A stretch of 56,135 nt of DNA, from contig JAFSZY010000018.1 of assembly GCA_017458845.1 (NCBI GenBank), positions 1-56,135 of the forward strand, written 5' to 3'. The notes below the pieces were generated by a model. It searched no databases. It was given only the letters and a program-made list of their open reading frames with translations, and was not told the origin of the DNA. The position numbers were made by a program, and so were the translations under genes. The first letter of the stretch is position 1. Each line of letters opens with the position of its first letter. The DNA comes from Ruminococcus sp. Its GTDB lineage: Bacteria > Bacillota > Clostridia > Oscillospirales > Acutalibacteraceae. Shown in pieces: positions 9,170-18,384 of the stretch.

Positions 9170-10129
9170 TTATTGATTGCTCTTTAATACCCTCTCGATA
9201 AGGTCGCACATATCCTCAAGCGTGCACAGCCTGCCCGCTTCATTACGAAACTGAGCTGCGCCCTTAAAGCCCTTAAGATACCACGCAATCTGCTTTCTTG
9301 ACTGAAGCATCCCCATATGCTCGCCCTTATATTTTACAACCAGCTCAATATGCTCACGCATAATCCTGAGCTTGTCCTCACCGGTTAATTCGGGAGTTAT
9401 AATTCCTTTATCAAAATATTTTGTAATAGTATTAAAAATCCAAGGCTTCCCGAGAGCCGCCCTCGCCACCATAATGGCGTCGCAGCCCGTGTAGTCAAAC
9501 ATCCTCTCGGCAGAACGAATATCCCTGATATCGCCGTTGCCTATAACGGGGATTTTGACGTTATCCTTAACCGCTTTGATTATATCCAAATCGCACTGAC
9601 CGGAGTAATACTGATCGCGGGTGCGCCCGTGGATTATTACCGCGTCAGCTCCGTTTTCCTCGCAAATCTTTGCCACTTCAACAGCGTTGGGCTCAACAAA
9701 GCCCTTTCGGATTTTGACTGTTACGGGGACACCGACCGAATTTTTAATCGCGCCGACAATCTCGCCGCAGAGAGCGGGATTTTTTAAAAGCGCGCTTCCA
9801 CAGCCGTTGTTTGCCACCTTGGGAGCGGGACATCCCATATTGATATCTATAATATCAGCGCCCGACTCAACCGCGAGCTTGGCGGATGAAGCCATAATCC
9901 CGGGCTCACTGCCGAAAAGCTGGATTCCGCAGGGGTGCTCGTCCTCAGCGATTTTCATAAGCTCAAAGCTCTTTTTGTCGCCGAAGCTCAGCGCTTTAGC
10001 GGAAACCATCTCGGTCTCGGCGTAAGCCGCTCCGAACGACCTGCAAACCCGGCGGAAAGCCATATCGGTTATGCCCGCCAAGGGTGCCAGAAAGACGTTG
10101 GATTCAAACTCAATATTCCCGATTTTCAT
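9170..10129 (-). CDS. dusB: tRNA-dihydrouridine synthase (DusB-like)
   Basis: FMN-dependent enzyme that reduces uridines in the tRNA D-loop. The 319 aa form a TIM barrel plus a helical tail. The catalytic cysteine is C100 in the signature INMGCPAPKV (96-105). The N-terminal 'LAPLAGITDMAFRR' FMN-binding motif is present. Its ATG overlaps the stop of the preceding TQAPE-repeat gene (ATGA), so the two are translationally coupled. Confidence 0.95.
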   Translation of the reverse strand: MKIGNIEFESNVFLAPLAGITDMAFRRVCRSFGAAYAETEMVSAKALSFGDKKSFELMKIAEDEHPCGIQLFGSEPGIMASSAKLAVESGADIIDINMGCPAPKVANNGCGSALLKNPALCGEIVGAIKNSVGVPVTVKIRKGFVEPNAVEVAKICEENGADAVIIHGRTRDQYYSGQCDLDIIKAVKDNVKIPVIGNGDIRDIRSAERMFDYTGCDAIMVARAALGKPWIFNTITKYFDKGIITPELTGEDKLRIMREHIELVVKYKGEHMGMLQSRKQIAWYLKGFKGAAQFRNEAGRLCTLEDMCDLIERVLKSNQ

Positions 10130-10731
10130 CGGTAATTATCCCTGTCCTGATAGCTGTTATACTTTCTTGTAGTATAGTAATCGTCGCTGAGAAGCCGTTT
10201 TTGACCTGTGATTTTGTTTCCCTCGTCATAGCGCTGTTTACCGCTTCCGCCGTAATAACCCGTCTTATTGCTTAGAATAACAATAATAACCGTAAGCACG
10301 CCTACAATCACACAAGCCCAGCTGATAATGCCGTAGGTCATATCGCCCGCCTGTTTAGCCTTCTTGGTTCGGGGAGCTGTGGGGCGGGGAGCAGTATCCG
10401 CCTCGGGCAAGTCATCGAGATCGTTGTCCAGAACAGCAAAGGTCTCCTGCTGAGCCTGAGTTTCCTCCTGGACAGGCGCTTCGGTTTCGGGCGCCTGAGT
10501 CTCAGGCGCCTGGGTTTCATAAGTAGGCGCTTCGGTTTCGGGAGCCTGGGTTTCGTAGGTAGGAGCTTCGGTTTCAGGCGCTTGAGTCTCGGGCGCTTGG
10601 GTTTCCACATACTCATCCCCGCCGATTTCATCCTCCTCGCCTACAGCGGAAACGCTGAACGCGGAAAATATAATTATTAAAACTACGAGAGAAAAAACTA
10701 ATAATTTACTTCCTGTTTTTTTCATCTTCAT
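10126..10731 (-). CDS. TQAPE-repeat single-pass membrane protein (paralogue 1)
   Basis: Unknown function. An ATG exists at 10788, but the signal peptide begins at ATG 10731 (MKMKKTGSKLLVF), preceded by GAGG, so I use 10731 (201 aa). A signal sequence is followed by an extracellular stretch of ETQAPE/ETEAPTY repeats, a transmembrane helix (ISWACVIVGVLTVIIVIL) and a short basic Tyr-rich tail. There is no LPXTG motif. It resembles the 46811-47659 protein in layout and repeat. It is coupled to dusB by a 4-base overlap. It may be a wall-spanning stalk protein; no domain was recognised. Confidence 0.7.
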   Translation of the reverse strand: MKMKKTGSKLLVFSLVVLIIIFSAFSVSAVGEEDEIGGDEYVETQAPETQAPETEAPTYETQAPETEAPTYETQAPETQAPETEAPVQEETQAQQETFAVLDNDLDDLPEADTAPRPTAPRTKKAKQAGDMTYGIISWACVIVGVLTVIIVILSNKTGYYGGSGKQRYDEGNKITGQKRLLSDDYYTTRKYNSYQDRDNYR

Positions 10732-10814
10732 TAGGAAAACCTCATTACTTAGTAGTAAGCAGTTATTGCCGCGATTATTCCGCGACATCTCATAGATAAG
10801 TGTATTATATCAAA

Positions 10815-11894
10815 CTAATTAGCTTTTTGCAATACTTTAGCAAGAGCTTTACCTAATAATTTACCAGAGTACTCCGCTTCCGACAGGGTATTCGCCTCCG
10901 TACCCACTTCTATAAGCAGGGAACCCGTATTTACATTCATATTATACACAAAGTCCCCGAAGTTGAGAGGACGAGTCATTCCGCTGAAGTTATCCTCGCA
11001 AGATTTTTGAAGCCTTAATGCGAATCTCAGGTTATATTCCCAGTCGGGAAAACCGTACTCGCCGTTCGGGTCATAGCCCGACATAATCATAATCTGCGCG
11101 CCTTTTTTGCCTTTATAGGTAAAGGTAGGTTTCACCTTGTACTCGTCCGCGCCGATTGAGTCTCGGTGGATGTCGAGAGTTACCTTTATTTTGGGGTATT
11201 TTTTGAGATAATTCTGCACGGTCTGGTAGCTTCTGTCATAGCTGCCGTTGTATGTATCGTCGTGAGAGGTTATATCGTGGATTACTCCTATCCCCTCTTT
11301 CCTCAGCGATTTAGCGATTTCCTCTCCCACGCGGGTTACGTTGTAGCGTGTGTCGGAAGTTCGGGGATAAAAGTCCGAGTAATAATAACCGACGTCGCAA
11401 TCTAGATAGCTCTCGCTGGTGTGGGTGTGGTAAATAAGCACCTGTACGTCGCTGCCCTTTTCGAAGTTAAAACCAAGCTGGGATTTAAGCTCAGCGCCGA
11501 TATTCAAATCAAACCACGTGTTGTTTTTGACATAAAAATTCTTATATTTGTCGCCGCCTTCTTCATAATGCTTGGTATATACAGGATACTTTTGGGCGTT
11601 TTTATGCCCCTTGTAGGTGTTGTAATAACTGGTCGAAAACGAAGAAGAAACGGGCTTAGTCTCTTTGACGGGTTTAGCGGTCACTGTAGGTTTTTCAGTG
11701 GGCTTTTCGGTAGTTTTCTCGGGGGATTTTACATCGTAGTTCCCTTTGGAAACAGTCAGAGCCGCTGCCATCAAAGCCGCGTTATCATTGCTCAAATATG
11801 ACGGTATCCTGACCGAAATACAAATGCCCGCCAGCGATATCAACAGCAGCGAAACGACTATAGAAAAGAACTTTTTGAGCCTTCCCTTATTCAA
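10815..11894 (-). CDS. spoIIP: Stage II sporulation protein P (SpoIIP)
   Basis: Cell-wall amidase/endopeptidase of the DMP complex that drives engulfment. The 359-aa protein has an N-terminal membrane anchor (about 9-28) and a Lys/Pro/Thr-rich linker. The catalytic SpoIIP domain shows VLIYHTHTSESYLD, GEEIAKSLRKEGIGVIHD, LDIHRDS and a late 'LIEVGTEANTL' segment. Located after gpr in the usual gpr-spoIIP order, it indicates a sporulating organism. Confidence 0.95.
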   Translation of the reverse strand: MNKGRLKKFFSIVVSLLLISLAGICISVRIPSYLSNDNAALMAAALTVSKGNYDVKSPEKTTEKPTEKPTVTAKPVKETKPVSSSFSTSYYNTYKGHKNAQKYPVYTKHYEEGGDKYKNFYVKNNTWFDLNIGAELKSQLGFNFEKGSDVQVLIYHTHTSESYLDCDVGYYYSDFYPRTSDTRYNVTRVGEEIAKSLRKEGIGVIHDITSHDDTYNGSYDRSYQTVQNYLKKYPKIKVTLDIHRDSIGADEYKVKPTFTYKGKKGAQIMIMSGYDPNGEYGFPDWEYNLRFALRLQKSCEDNFSGMTRPLNFGDFVYNMNVNTGSLLIEVGTEANTLSEAEYSGKLLGKALAKVLQKAN

Positions 11895-11954
11895 ATTATC
11901 ACCTTCCTGTGCTTTATATATCTATAAAATATATTCAGGTAACCATTCGATTAT

Positions 11955-12839
11955 TCACATAAGACTTTCAAGCACTGAGGGTTCAACATTTTCCTGAAGC
12001 GCGCAGTTTAAAGACATTGAAATCAGCCTGCTCGCCCTGTCAATCAGCAAATCAATTTCCTTGGGTGTTACGACCATAGAGCGGTTATCGGGAGAAAGTG
12101 ATTCTTTGAGCTGTTCGTATGTTTTCGCGTCGCCCACACCGAGCGAGTCGCACACGAGCGTGACGGCGTCGACAACCGTTGGAACTCCGAGTGAAATGAC
12201 AGGCACACCGACAGATTCTCTGTTTATGCTTTTGCGGTGGTTTCTTACGCCTGAGCCCGGTGAAATACCCGTGTCGCTGATTTGAAGCGTACAGCCGAGC
12301 CTTTCAAGCCGTCTTGACGCAAGCGCGTCAATAATCACAACGGCGTTGGGACGGACTTTGGAGACTATGCTCTCTATATACTCAAACGTCTCTATGCCCG
12401 TCTGTCCCGTTACACCCGTACTGAGCACCGCGACAGGGCGCAGACTGTCAAGCCCCGTACTACGCGCGAGCTCGCCCGTAATATGGCGTGTGGCAAGCAC
12501 TCGGGACACGCTCTTAGGCCCCAGAGCGTCAGGAGTTATCTCAACATTACCGAGTCCGCACACGAGCACCAGACCGTTCACGGGGAGCAGTCTGCGTATT
12601 TCTTTGCCGATTGTCAAAACTCTTTCGTCCGTGCTAAGAAAATTATCGGTCATAGCGGGAACGTCTATAGTGATATATGTTCCTATTTCTTTCTTCAATT
12701 TGATACCCGCGTCGTGGCTTTTAACAGTCATACGCGATATCTCCATTCCGCTTTCCTCGCGCGTTTTATACTCGACTCCGCTTATATCCTCCCCCGCGAG
12801 CTCACGCGCCTCGACGGCAAGGTCTGTTCTTCGTTCCAT
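11955..12839 (-). CDS. gpr: Germination protease GPR (A25 family)
   Basis: Protease that degrades small acid-soluble spore proteins during germination. 294 aa, somewhat short compared with the Bacillus enzymes. The N-terminal RTDLAVE motif matches the autoprocessing or SASP-like cleavage consensus. Family blocks KKEIGTYITIDVP, GLGNVEITPDALGP and IDALASRRLERLG are all present. It is followed 60 bases later by spoIIP. Confidence 0.96.
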   Translation of the reverse strand: MERRTDLAVEARELAGEDISGVEYKTREESGMEISRMTVKSHDAGIKLKKEIGTYITIDVPAMTDNFLSTDERVLTIGKEIRRLLPVNGLVLVCGLGNVEITPDALGPKSVSRVLATRHITGELARSTGLDSLRPVAVLSTGVTGQTGIETFEYIESIVSKVRPNAVVIIDALASRRLERLGCTLQISDTGISPGSGVRNHRKSINRESVGVPVISLGVPTVVDAVTLVCDSLGVGDAKTYEQLKESLSPDNRSMVVTPKEIDLLIDRASRLISMSLNCALQENVEPSVLESLM

Positions 12840-12913
12840 ATACCAAAAGCCTTTCTGTTTTATCTGCGATATTATTATTGAATAAAATGGTATTTTTATA
12901 CATAATATGGGGG

Positions 12914-12942
12914 TTTACTTTATTTTTCATTACTGATATAAT
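12914..12942 (+). promoter_or_regulatory. Sigma-A promoter with no room for a leader
   Basis: TTTACT (12914-12919), a 17-bp spacer and TATAAT (12937-12942). The start codon of the protease gene begins at 12949, where transcription would be expected to start, and no Shine-Dalgarno sequence is visible. Confidence 0.7.
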
Positions 12943-12948
12943 AGAAGT

Positions 12949-14547
12949 ATGAAAAAGCATATTATTACCTTCACCACAATTTTAATAATAAGCTTAATCT
13001 CGTTATCGGGATTTTCGGCAAACGCCGCTGTCGTAAATAAATTCGGGACGACAGTTGATAAGGATTCCGATAATGTAACAAGCCTGAACGAACAAAACCC
13101 ACAAACCGATTCTGACGGAGACGACTTACCCGCAAGATACAGTTCAAGAGATTTGGGCTATACATCCTCGGTGAAAAGTCAAGTCGGGCTAAGGTGCTGG
13201 GCTTATGCTTCTATGTCCACATATGAGTCACTTCTGCTCAAGGACAACCTCTTTTACGGCGACCTCAACGTAGACACGCTTGATGTTTGGGGAAGCACCC
13301 GCGACAACGGACTCGGATGGCAAAGAGAAATATTAAACGGAGGTTTTACATCAATAGCCACAGGATATTTTACAAGCTGGGCAGGTCCCGATACGGAAGA
13401 AGACCCTGTCCCCCGCTACGGCACTACCGCCCTTAGTTTTTATAACAAAAGCGAAAGGGACGATATCAAACGCGCTTTAATGAGGACAGGCTCCGTAACA
13501 GCAAACTATAACGACAACAACGCAGGCAAAAGTATTGACAAATGCGCGTACTATCTGCCCGAAAACGCTGTGAGCACAATCTCGGGACACTCAATTTCCA
13601 TAGTGGGATGGGATGACGAATACAGCAAAGATAATTTTACAGGTAGCTATATGCCCGAGAGCGACGGCGCTTGGTTATGTAAAAACAGCTGGGGAGAATA
13701 CAACACTCTCGGCGGTTATTTATGGATTTCATATGAGGACTATTTCCTTATGAACAATGAATACTTTGACGAAGGGTTCAGCGTGGAAGGGTATCAGCAA
13801 ATCGAAAGCAACGACTACTTATATCAGAACGAGGAATTCGGCGCTACATACGAATTTCAGCAAGAAAGCGCTTACAAGCAGACGTTCTTCAATGTATTTG
13901 ATTTCTCCGCGCACGGAAATATGCTTGACAAAGTTATTTTTGAAACGCTGTCCGCGGGAGCGGATTATGATGTGTACTATGTTCCGCTTGACAGCGAAAA
14001 CAAACCCAACCAAGACCGCTCCAAATGGATGAAGCTCAGCGAGGGCACTACAGACTACCGCGGATATATCTGCGCTGACTTTGAGGATGTTCTCGTAGCT
14101 TCCAAGAAAGCGGCAATCGCTGTGGAACTTGACACATCCAGCACTCAGAACCAGTGCAGTCTCGGCGTTTGCGAATGGCTCAGAAGCGAAGAAACTCAGG
14201 AGATGCTCTTCCTCAACGAAAGCAAATACGGCGATTCCTTCATAGAATATAACAGTGAGCTTATCGACCTGAAAGAATACTATCAGAATAAACTGGGCGA
14301 CGACATCGGCGCCACATTTGTTATAAAAGCCGTCACAAACAAAAAAGTTAACACCAACATCAAAGGCGACGTTAATATTGACGAAAAGATAGACATAAAT
14401 GATGTAACTTACATTCAGCTGCATCTGGTGAATAAGATTCCAAACCTCACCGATTACCAGCGCGAAAACGCGGACTTCAATTCTGACGGCGTTATCAACA
14501 TAAACGACGCTACGGCAATTCAGATAAGACTGGCGACAGGCAACTAA
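12949..14547 (+). CDS. Papain-family (C1A) cysteine protease with C-terminal dockerin
   Basis: Secreted protease, 532 aa. A signal peptide (1-27) leads to a C1A domain with oxyanion Q78, catalytic C83 (LRCWAYAS), H214 (SGHSISIVGWDD) and N246 (CKNSWGE). A beta-rich region like the lectin-like domain of such proteases follows (about 295-460). A type I dockerin covers about 472-530, with repeats starting DVNIDEKIDINDVTYIQLHL and DFNSDGVININDATAIQIRL. Its first Ca loop is less regular than usual. The dockerin implies attachment to a cohesin scaffold, so a protease probably travels with the amylolytic complex. It stands alone with its own promoter and terminator. Confidence 0.92.
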   Translation: MKKHIITFTTILIISLISLSGFSANAAVVNKFGTTVDKDSDNVTSLNEQNPQTDSDGDDLPARYSSRDLGYTSSVKSQVGLRCWAYASMSTYESLLLKDNLFYGDLNVDTLDVWGSTRDNGLGWQREILNGGFTSIATGYFTSWAGPDTEEDPVPRYGTTALSFYNKSERDDIKRALMRTGSVTANYNDNNAGKSIDKCAYYLPENAVSTISGHSISIVGWDDEYSKDNFTGSYMPESDGAWLCKNSWGEYNTLGGYLWISYEDYFLMNNEYFDEGFSVEGYQQIESNDYLYQNEEFGATYEFQQESAYKQTFFNVFDFSAHGNMLDKVIFETLSAGADYDVYYVPLDSENKPNQDRSKWMKLSEGTTDYRGYICADFEDVLVASKKAAIAVELDTSSTQNQCSLGVCEWLRSEETQEMLFLNESKYGDSFIEYNSELIDLKEYYQNKLGDDIGATFVIKAVTNKKVNTNIKGDVNIDEKIDINDVTYIQLHLVNKIPNLTDYQRENADFNSDGVININDATAIQIRLATGN

Positions 14548-14559
14548 ACTCAAAAACAG

Positions 14560-14587
14560 GCAGGCTCAGAAATGAGCCTGCTTTTTT
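14560..14587 (+). terminator. Terminator of the dockerin-protease gene
   Basis: Stem GCAGGCTCA / TGAGCCTGC with a GAAA loop and a run of six T. Confidence 0.92.
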
Positions 14588-14617
14588 GATATTATTTAAC
14601 ATAATGTATAAAGAATG

Positions 14618-14646
14618 TTTACAAACACCTTTTGTTGCTTTATAAT
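14618..14646 (+). promoter_or_regulatory. Sigma-A promoter of the MscS gene
   Basis: TTTACA (14618-14623), 17-bp spacer, TATAAT (14641-14646), then GAGGTG and an ATG at 14665. Confidence 0.8.
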
Positions 14647-14664
14647 TATGTTGAGGTGTTAATT

Positions 14665-15477
14665 ATGAATATGGATAAATACTGGAATATAGGGCTGGAC
14701 TTTTTAATTAAAATCGGAGGAGCTTTACTAATCGTTGTAGTAGGCTTACTTGCAACACACTTGATAGCCTATTTTTTCGGAAAAGCTATGAAGAAAACCA
14801 ATGTGGATGCTTCGCTGATTAACTTCTTTAAACGTGTAATACGAATTGTTTGCTATGTTATTATTGTAATAAGCGCGCTGTCAAATCTGGGGATTTCCAC
14901 AACTGGCATTATCGCCAGCTTCTCGGCTGTCGCCGCGGGCTTTGCGTTAGCTTTGAAAGACAGCTTGTCCGATATAGCGAGCGGCGTCGTAATACTCTTT
15001 ACACGCCCGTTTAAAACCGATGATTTCATTGAGTTTGACGACCATAAGGGCTTTGTTGAAAAAATCGATTTAATGCATACATATATGCGCACGTACGACG
15101 ACACGAACGTTATAATTCCAAACAGTAATATCACAACAACGAAGGTTACTAATTACACTACCAATCCTGAGGTAAGAGTTCAGGTTTTCATCCCTATCGC
15201 GTATGAGGCTGACTTTGACAAAGTCAAGGAAATAGTTGTAGACAGAATGAAGAAAACAGATAAGGTAATACTCAACAACGAGAAGTTTACGCCCGTAGTA
15301 CGGCTTGAAAGCTACCAGGAAAGCTCACTGGAAGTTATCGCGAGGTGCTGGGTAAACTTCAAGGATTACTGGGCTGTGTATTACAGCTTGACGGAAAACA
15401 TCAAAAAAGACCTTGAAGCAAACAATTTGGTCATTCCGTTCAACCAGCTTGACGTTCATTTAAAAAATGAAGAATAA
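14665..15477 (+). CDS. mscS: Small-conductance mechanosensitive channel (MscS family)
   Basis: Membrane channel that opens under turgor stress. I place the start at ATG 14665 (MNMDKYWNIG), which follows GAGGTG and lies downstream of a clear promoter; a TTG at 14632 is upstream of the -10 box. The 270-aa protein has three N-terminal membrane helices. The pore helix is the Gly/Ala-rich 'SAVAAGFALALKDSLSDIASG' stretch, followed by the beta domain (FIEFDDHKGFVEKIDLMHT) and C-terminal cytoplasmic domain. Confidence 0.94.
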   Translation: MNMDKYWNIGLDFLIKIGGALLIVVVGLLATHLIAYFFGKAMKKTNVDASLINFFKRVIRIVCYVIIVISALSNLGISTTGIIASFSAVAAGFALALKDSLSDIASGVVILFTRPFKTDDFIEFDDHKGFVEKIDLMHTYMRTYDDTNVIIPNSNITTTKVTNYTTNPEVRVQVFIPIAYEADFDKVKEIVVDRMKKTDKVILNNEKFTPVVRLESYQESSLEVIARCWVNFKDYWAVYYSLTENIKKDLEANNLVIPFNQLDVHLKNEE

Positions 15478-15479
15478 AC

Positions 15480-15510
15480 AAAAAAGCGATGGGATTTTTC
15501 TCATCGCTTA
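15480..15510 (-). terminator. Terminator of the PqqD/peptidase/ABC/NTP_transf operon
   Basis: Stem AAGCGATGAGA / TCCCATCGCTT (one mismatch) with TTTTTTG on the minus strand, overlapping the stop codon. It may also act weakly for mscS from the other side. Confidence 0.8.
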
Positions 15511-16662
15511 ATTAATATTCAGTTCTTTCATAAGTCCGGTGACAAACTCGGCGTCCTCTCCCTCAAGGTTCTTTCTGCGGTCGGCAAGACCTTCCTTAAA
15601 GTTCAAATCGCGGCGAACAACTATTCTTGCAAACCAATAATGCGCCCAGGAGAACGGAAGCAGAACGGGAGCTTTTTCAAGATATGAATACTTATTTTTC
15701 AGCCTATCATACGGCAAAAAAATCTGCTTAAACCAATAAAACTTTTCAGTACGTTTGCTGTCCTGATAAAAATATATCTCGCGGGCTCCGAATGTTGAAC
15801 AGTATAGGATAAACTCGCCGAAACTGTTTATCTCGGTTTTGTCACTTGAAAACCAGTTAAGCGCTATAGCGCGAAAAGCCTTCTCAAATTCAGCTATACC
15901 AGCCTTTTTTAACTCAGTTTCAATATAACTGAAATCAAGGTTTTCAAACGCTTGCAGGCACACATACACGTCCATAACCATTCTGATACCTATTCCTCCA
16001 AAGGAGAAATGTTTCGCCGAATGATATACAATATATATGTAGAAATCCTCGGGCTTCATTTGATACGAGTACGAAAAACCGTCTCTGAGCTTGAGAATAT
16101 CCCATACGTTATCATAATAGCTGCTCAATCCCTCGTTGATATCGTCGTGAACCTCGCAATATAAAAGCCCTTTTACAAAATGGACCTCTTTGCTTTTCAC
16201 AACATCTTTTTTAGTAAAACCGAGGTCTTTAAAAATGCTTTCAATCTTTTTGAAGCTTTTTTTATTCGCGAGAATATCAATATCGGACATTGTTCTGAAA
16301 TCGCTGCGCGGATAAAGCTGCTTCATAAAATATCCCTTTAACAAGGCGTTTTTTATCTGAGATTTCTCGAGCCGCTCAACGACCTTTTCGATATCAACAA
16401 TTTGGGATGTTTCCTTAATTATCTGATATCTCCTGTCATTTTCCAGAACTTTATATACAGTTTTGGACGGCTTGACATTAACCTTATCCATACTGTACGC
16501 CAAGATATTCGCGACAGAATTGCGTTGGGCGTAACGGCAGGCGTAATCCCAGTCAAAGCCATCGGGAAGCTTCGGCGGCTCTGCCCCGTTCAATACAGAC
16601 GCGAGCAAATCAATAAAGGAGATATACTGTTGTTTTTGGCTTTCGGAAAGCTTAATCGCCAT
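15508..16662 (-). CDS. NTP_transf_5 family putative nucleotidyltransferase
   Basis: 384-aa protein of the uncharacterised nucleotidyltransferase family (PF14907-like). The catalytic-looking core is LLKGYFMKQLYP (K109, G110) and TMSDIDIL with metal-binding D127 and D129. The rest is helical and unassigned. Homologues occur in Firmicute lasso-peptide clusters (paeninodin type) and in capsule loci, with unclear substrates. It is last of four nearly contiguous genes, two bases after the ABC exporter, which suggests a tailoring role on an exported peptide. That function is inferred. Confidence 0.8.
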   Translation of the reverse strand: MAIKLSESQKQQYISFIDLLASVLNGAEPPKLPDGFDWDYACRYAQRNSVANILAYSMDKVNVKPSKTVYKVLENDRRYQIIKETSQIVDIEKVVERLEKSQIKNALLKGYFMKQLYPRSDFRTMSDIDILANKKSFKKIESIFKDLGFTKKDVVKSKEVHFVKGLLYCEVHDDINEGLSSYYDNVWDILKLRDGFSYSYQMKPEDFYIYIVYHSAKHFSFGGIGIRMVMDVYVCLQAFENLDFSYIETELKKAGIAEFEKAFRAIALNWFSSDKTEINSFGEFILYCSTFGAREIYFYQDSKRTEKFYWFKQIFLPYDRLKNKYSYLEKAPVLLPFSWAHYWFARIVVRRDLNFKEGLADRRKNLEGEDAEFVTGLMKELNIN

Positions 16663-16663
16663 A

Positions 16664-18382
16664 TCAGATATCCTTTACAATTATCTTTTTGTCCTCAATT
16701 CTTACTTCTTTGTTGCAGACCTGATTAGCCGCTTTTTTGTGAGAAATAAGAATACAGGTCTTGTTCTTAAAGCTTTCAATATTTTTGAGCAGACGTATCT
16801 CGGTTTTCTCGTCGAGCGCCGAAGTCGCCTCGTCAAGAATAATCATCGGCGCTCCGGCAAGTATTGCTCTGGCTATAGCTACACGCTGAACCTGTCCCTC
16901 GGAAAGTCCCATTCCCTTTTCCCCAAGGAGCGTATCAAGCCCTTCGGGCAGGTCGTCGATAAAATCGGCGCAGGCAATTTTAGCCGCCTCCATTATCTCC
17001 CCGTCGGTCGCTTCAGGACGTACAAAAGAGATGTTCTCGCGGATTGTACCTGAAAGCAGGAAATTACCCTGAGGCACATACGCGAACATACTGCGGATAT
17101 TCCTGTCCACCATTACTTTTTTGCCGTCTTTGAGCTTTAAGTAAATCTCTCCCTCGTTCACGGGGAAAACATCAAGGAGAAGCTTTGTAAGCGTGCTTTT
17201 ACCAATTCCCGAAATACCCGTAATAACAACAAAGTCGCCTTTTTGTATGCTGAGACTTGTGCTTTCAAGAACAGTATCGCGACCGTAGCTGAATGTAATG
17301 TTATCAAACTCAATTGAGTCAAGCTGCTCATAGAGCTTTTTGAAATCATATTTTTTGTTTTCGTCGAGTTGGTGCTCCTCGGGAAACTCCTCAATCTCCA
17401 TAATACGCTCGGCGGAAGCCAGCGCCTGATAATACTGAGGAAGTATGGAAGTCAAGCCCTGCACGGGGGATTGAATCTGTGACACAAGCGACAGAATTTC
17501 AGTAAGAATACCGTATGTAATAGCGCCGCTGAGAATCATAAACGAACCCCATACAAGTCCGTACATATACGCGGCGATGAATACGATTGAAAATCCCATA
17601 GAAGCGCCGATTGAGATATAGTTGCGCTTGCGTCTGATTTTAAAGTTATCCCACTGAAGCTTGTCGGCTTCGTCGGATATTCTCTTATACTTATTGAATA
17701 CCTTTATCACCAAAAGGCTTGCAAGTGATTCCTGCATAAAGCTTCGGGTTTTGCCGTCGGTCTCCTGAGATTTTTTGTGCAGGTGTTTGAGCTTACCCTT
17801 GAACACAAGCATAAAAGCGATAACTATAACCGCGCCTATAACAAAAACTATGGCAAAACGCCAGTCAATTGAGAACAGAATGATAAGAATACCAAGCAGC
17901 TTAACAAGGAAGAACGTAACATTGGGCACAATATTCACAACCGCGCTTGTTATCACAAGAACGTCGCTTGTTATTCGGTTCATCATCTCGCCTGTATGAT
18001 ACGAGGTGACCTTGGCGTAATCCTTGCGTATCATTGTGTCAAACAAACGCTGTTTTATGCCAATCTCCATTTTGGTATTCACATTAAACGAAGTAACCCT
18101 CAGCGCGACTCCTACGAGAATCTGCGCTCCCGTGAGCAGAACAAGTAAAACGGCGAAAAAAATGACCATATTAAAGTCCTTTTTATACGCCGCGGCGTCT
18201 ACTATTTCACGCGCGAGCTGAGCCATCGCCACACCGGCGTACGCGGCTAAGCCGTTAAGTATCGCGAGCGCTATGATGCTGAAAAGCTGAGGTTTGGCGT
18301 TGTTTATAATCCACAAAGTGGTTTTTTTGTCAAAGTTCCTCAACCCTCTGAGATAGGACTGAGACATTTTTTCTTTTTCCAA
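16664..18382 (-). CDS. ABC exporter, fused permease and ATPase
   Basis: Half-transporter of the peptide/lipid exporter type, 572 aa. Six membrane helices occupy about 30-310. The ATPase domain has Walker A GISGIGKST (389-397), Q438, signature LSEGQ (493-497), Walker B MIILDE (513-518) and H548. There is no N-terminal C39 peptidase domain, so any leader cleavage must be done elsewhere, possibly by the S26-like protein encoded just upstream. It directly abuts its neighbours (2-base gaps). Confidence 0.93.
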   Translation of the reverse strand: MEKEKMSQSYLRGLRNFDKKTTLWIINNAKPQLFSIIALAILNGLAAYAGVAMAQLAREIVDAAAYKKDFNMVIFFAVLLVLLTGAQILVGVALRVTSFNVNTKMEIGIKQRLFDTMIRKDYAKVTSYHTGEMMNRITSDVLVITSAVVNIVPNVTFFLVKLLGILIILFSIDWRFAIVFVIGAVIVIAFMLVFKGKLKHLHKKSQETDGKTRSFMQESLASLLVIKVFNKYKRISDEADKLQWDNFKIRRKRNYISIGASMGFSIVFIAAYMYGLVWGSFMILSGAITYGILTEILSLVSQIQSPVQGLTSILPQYYQALASAERIMEIEEFPEEHQLDENKKYDFKKLYEQLDSIEFDNITFSYGRDTVLESTSLSIQKGDFVVITGISGIGKSTLTKLLLDVFPVNEGEIYLKLKDGKKVMVDRNIRSMFAYVPQGNFLLSGTIRENISFVRPEATDGEIMEAAKIACADFIDDLPEGLDTLLGEKGMGLSEGQVQRVAIARAILAGAPMIILDEATSALDEKTEIRLLKNIESFKNKTCILISHKKAANQVCNKEVRIEDKKIIVKDI

Positions 18383-18384
18383 AT

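Noticed and set aside
13819..14553. Long minus-strand ORF opposite the dockerin protease
   Set aside because: The plus frame has a signal peptide, an intact catalytic triad and a dockerin. The minus frame has no recognisable protein features and reflects codon bias.
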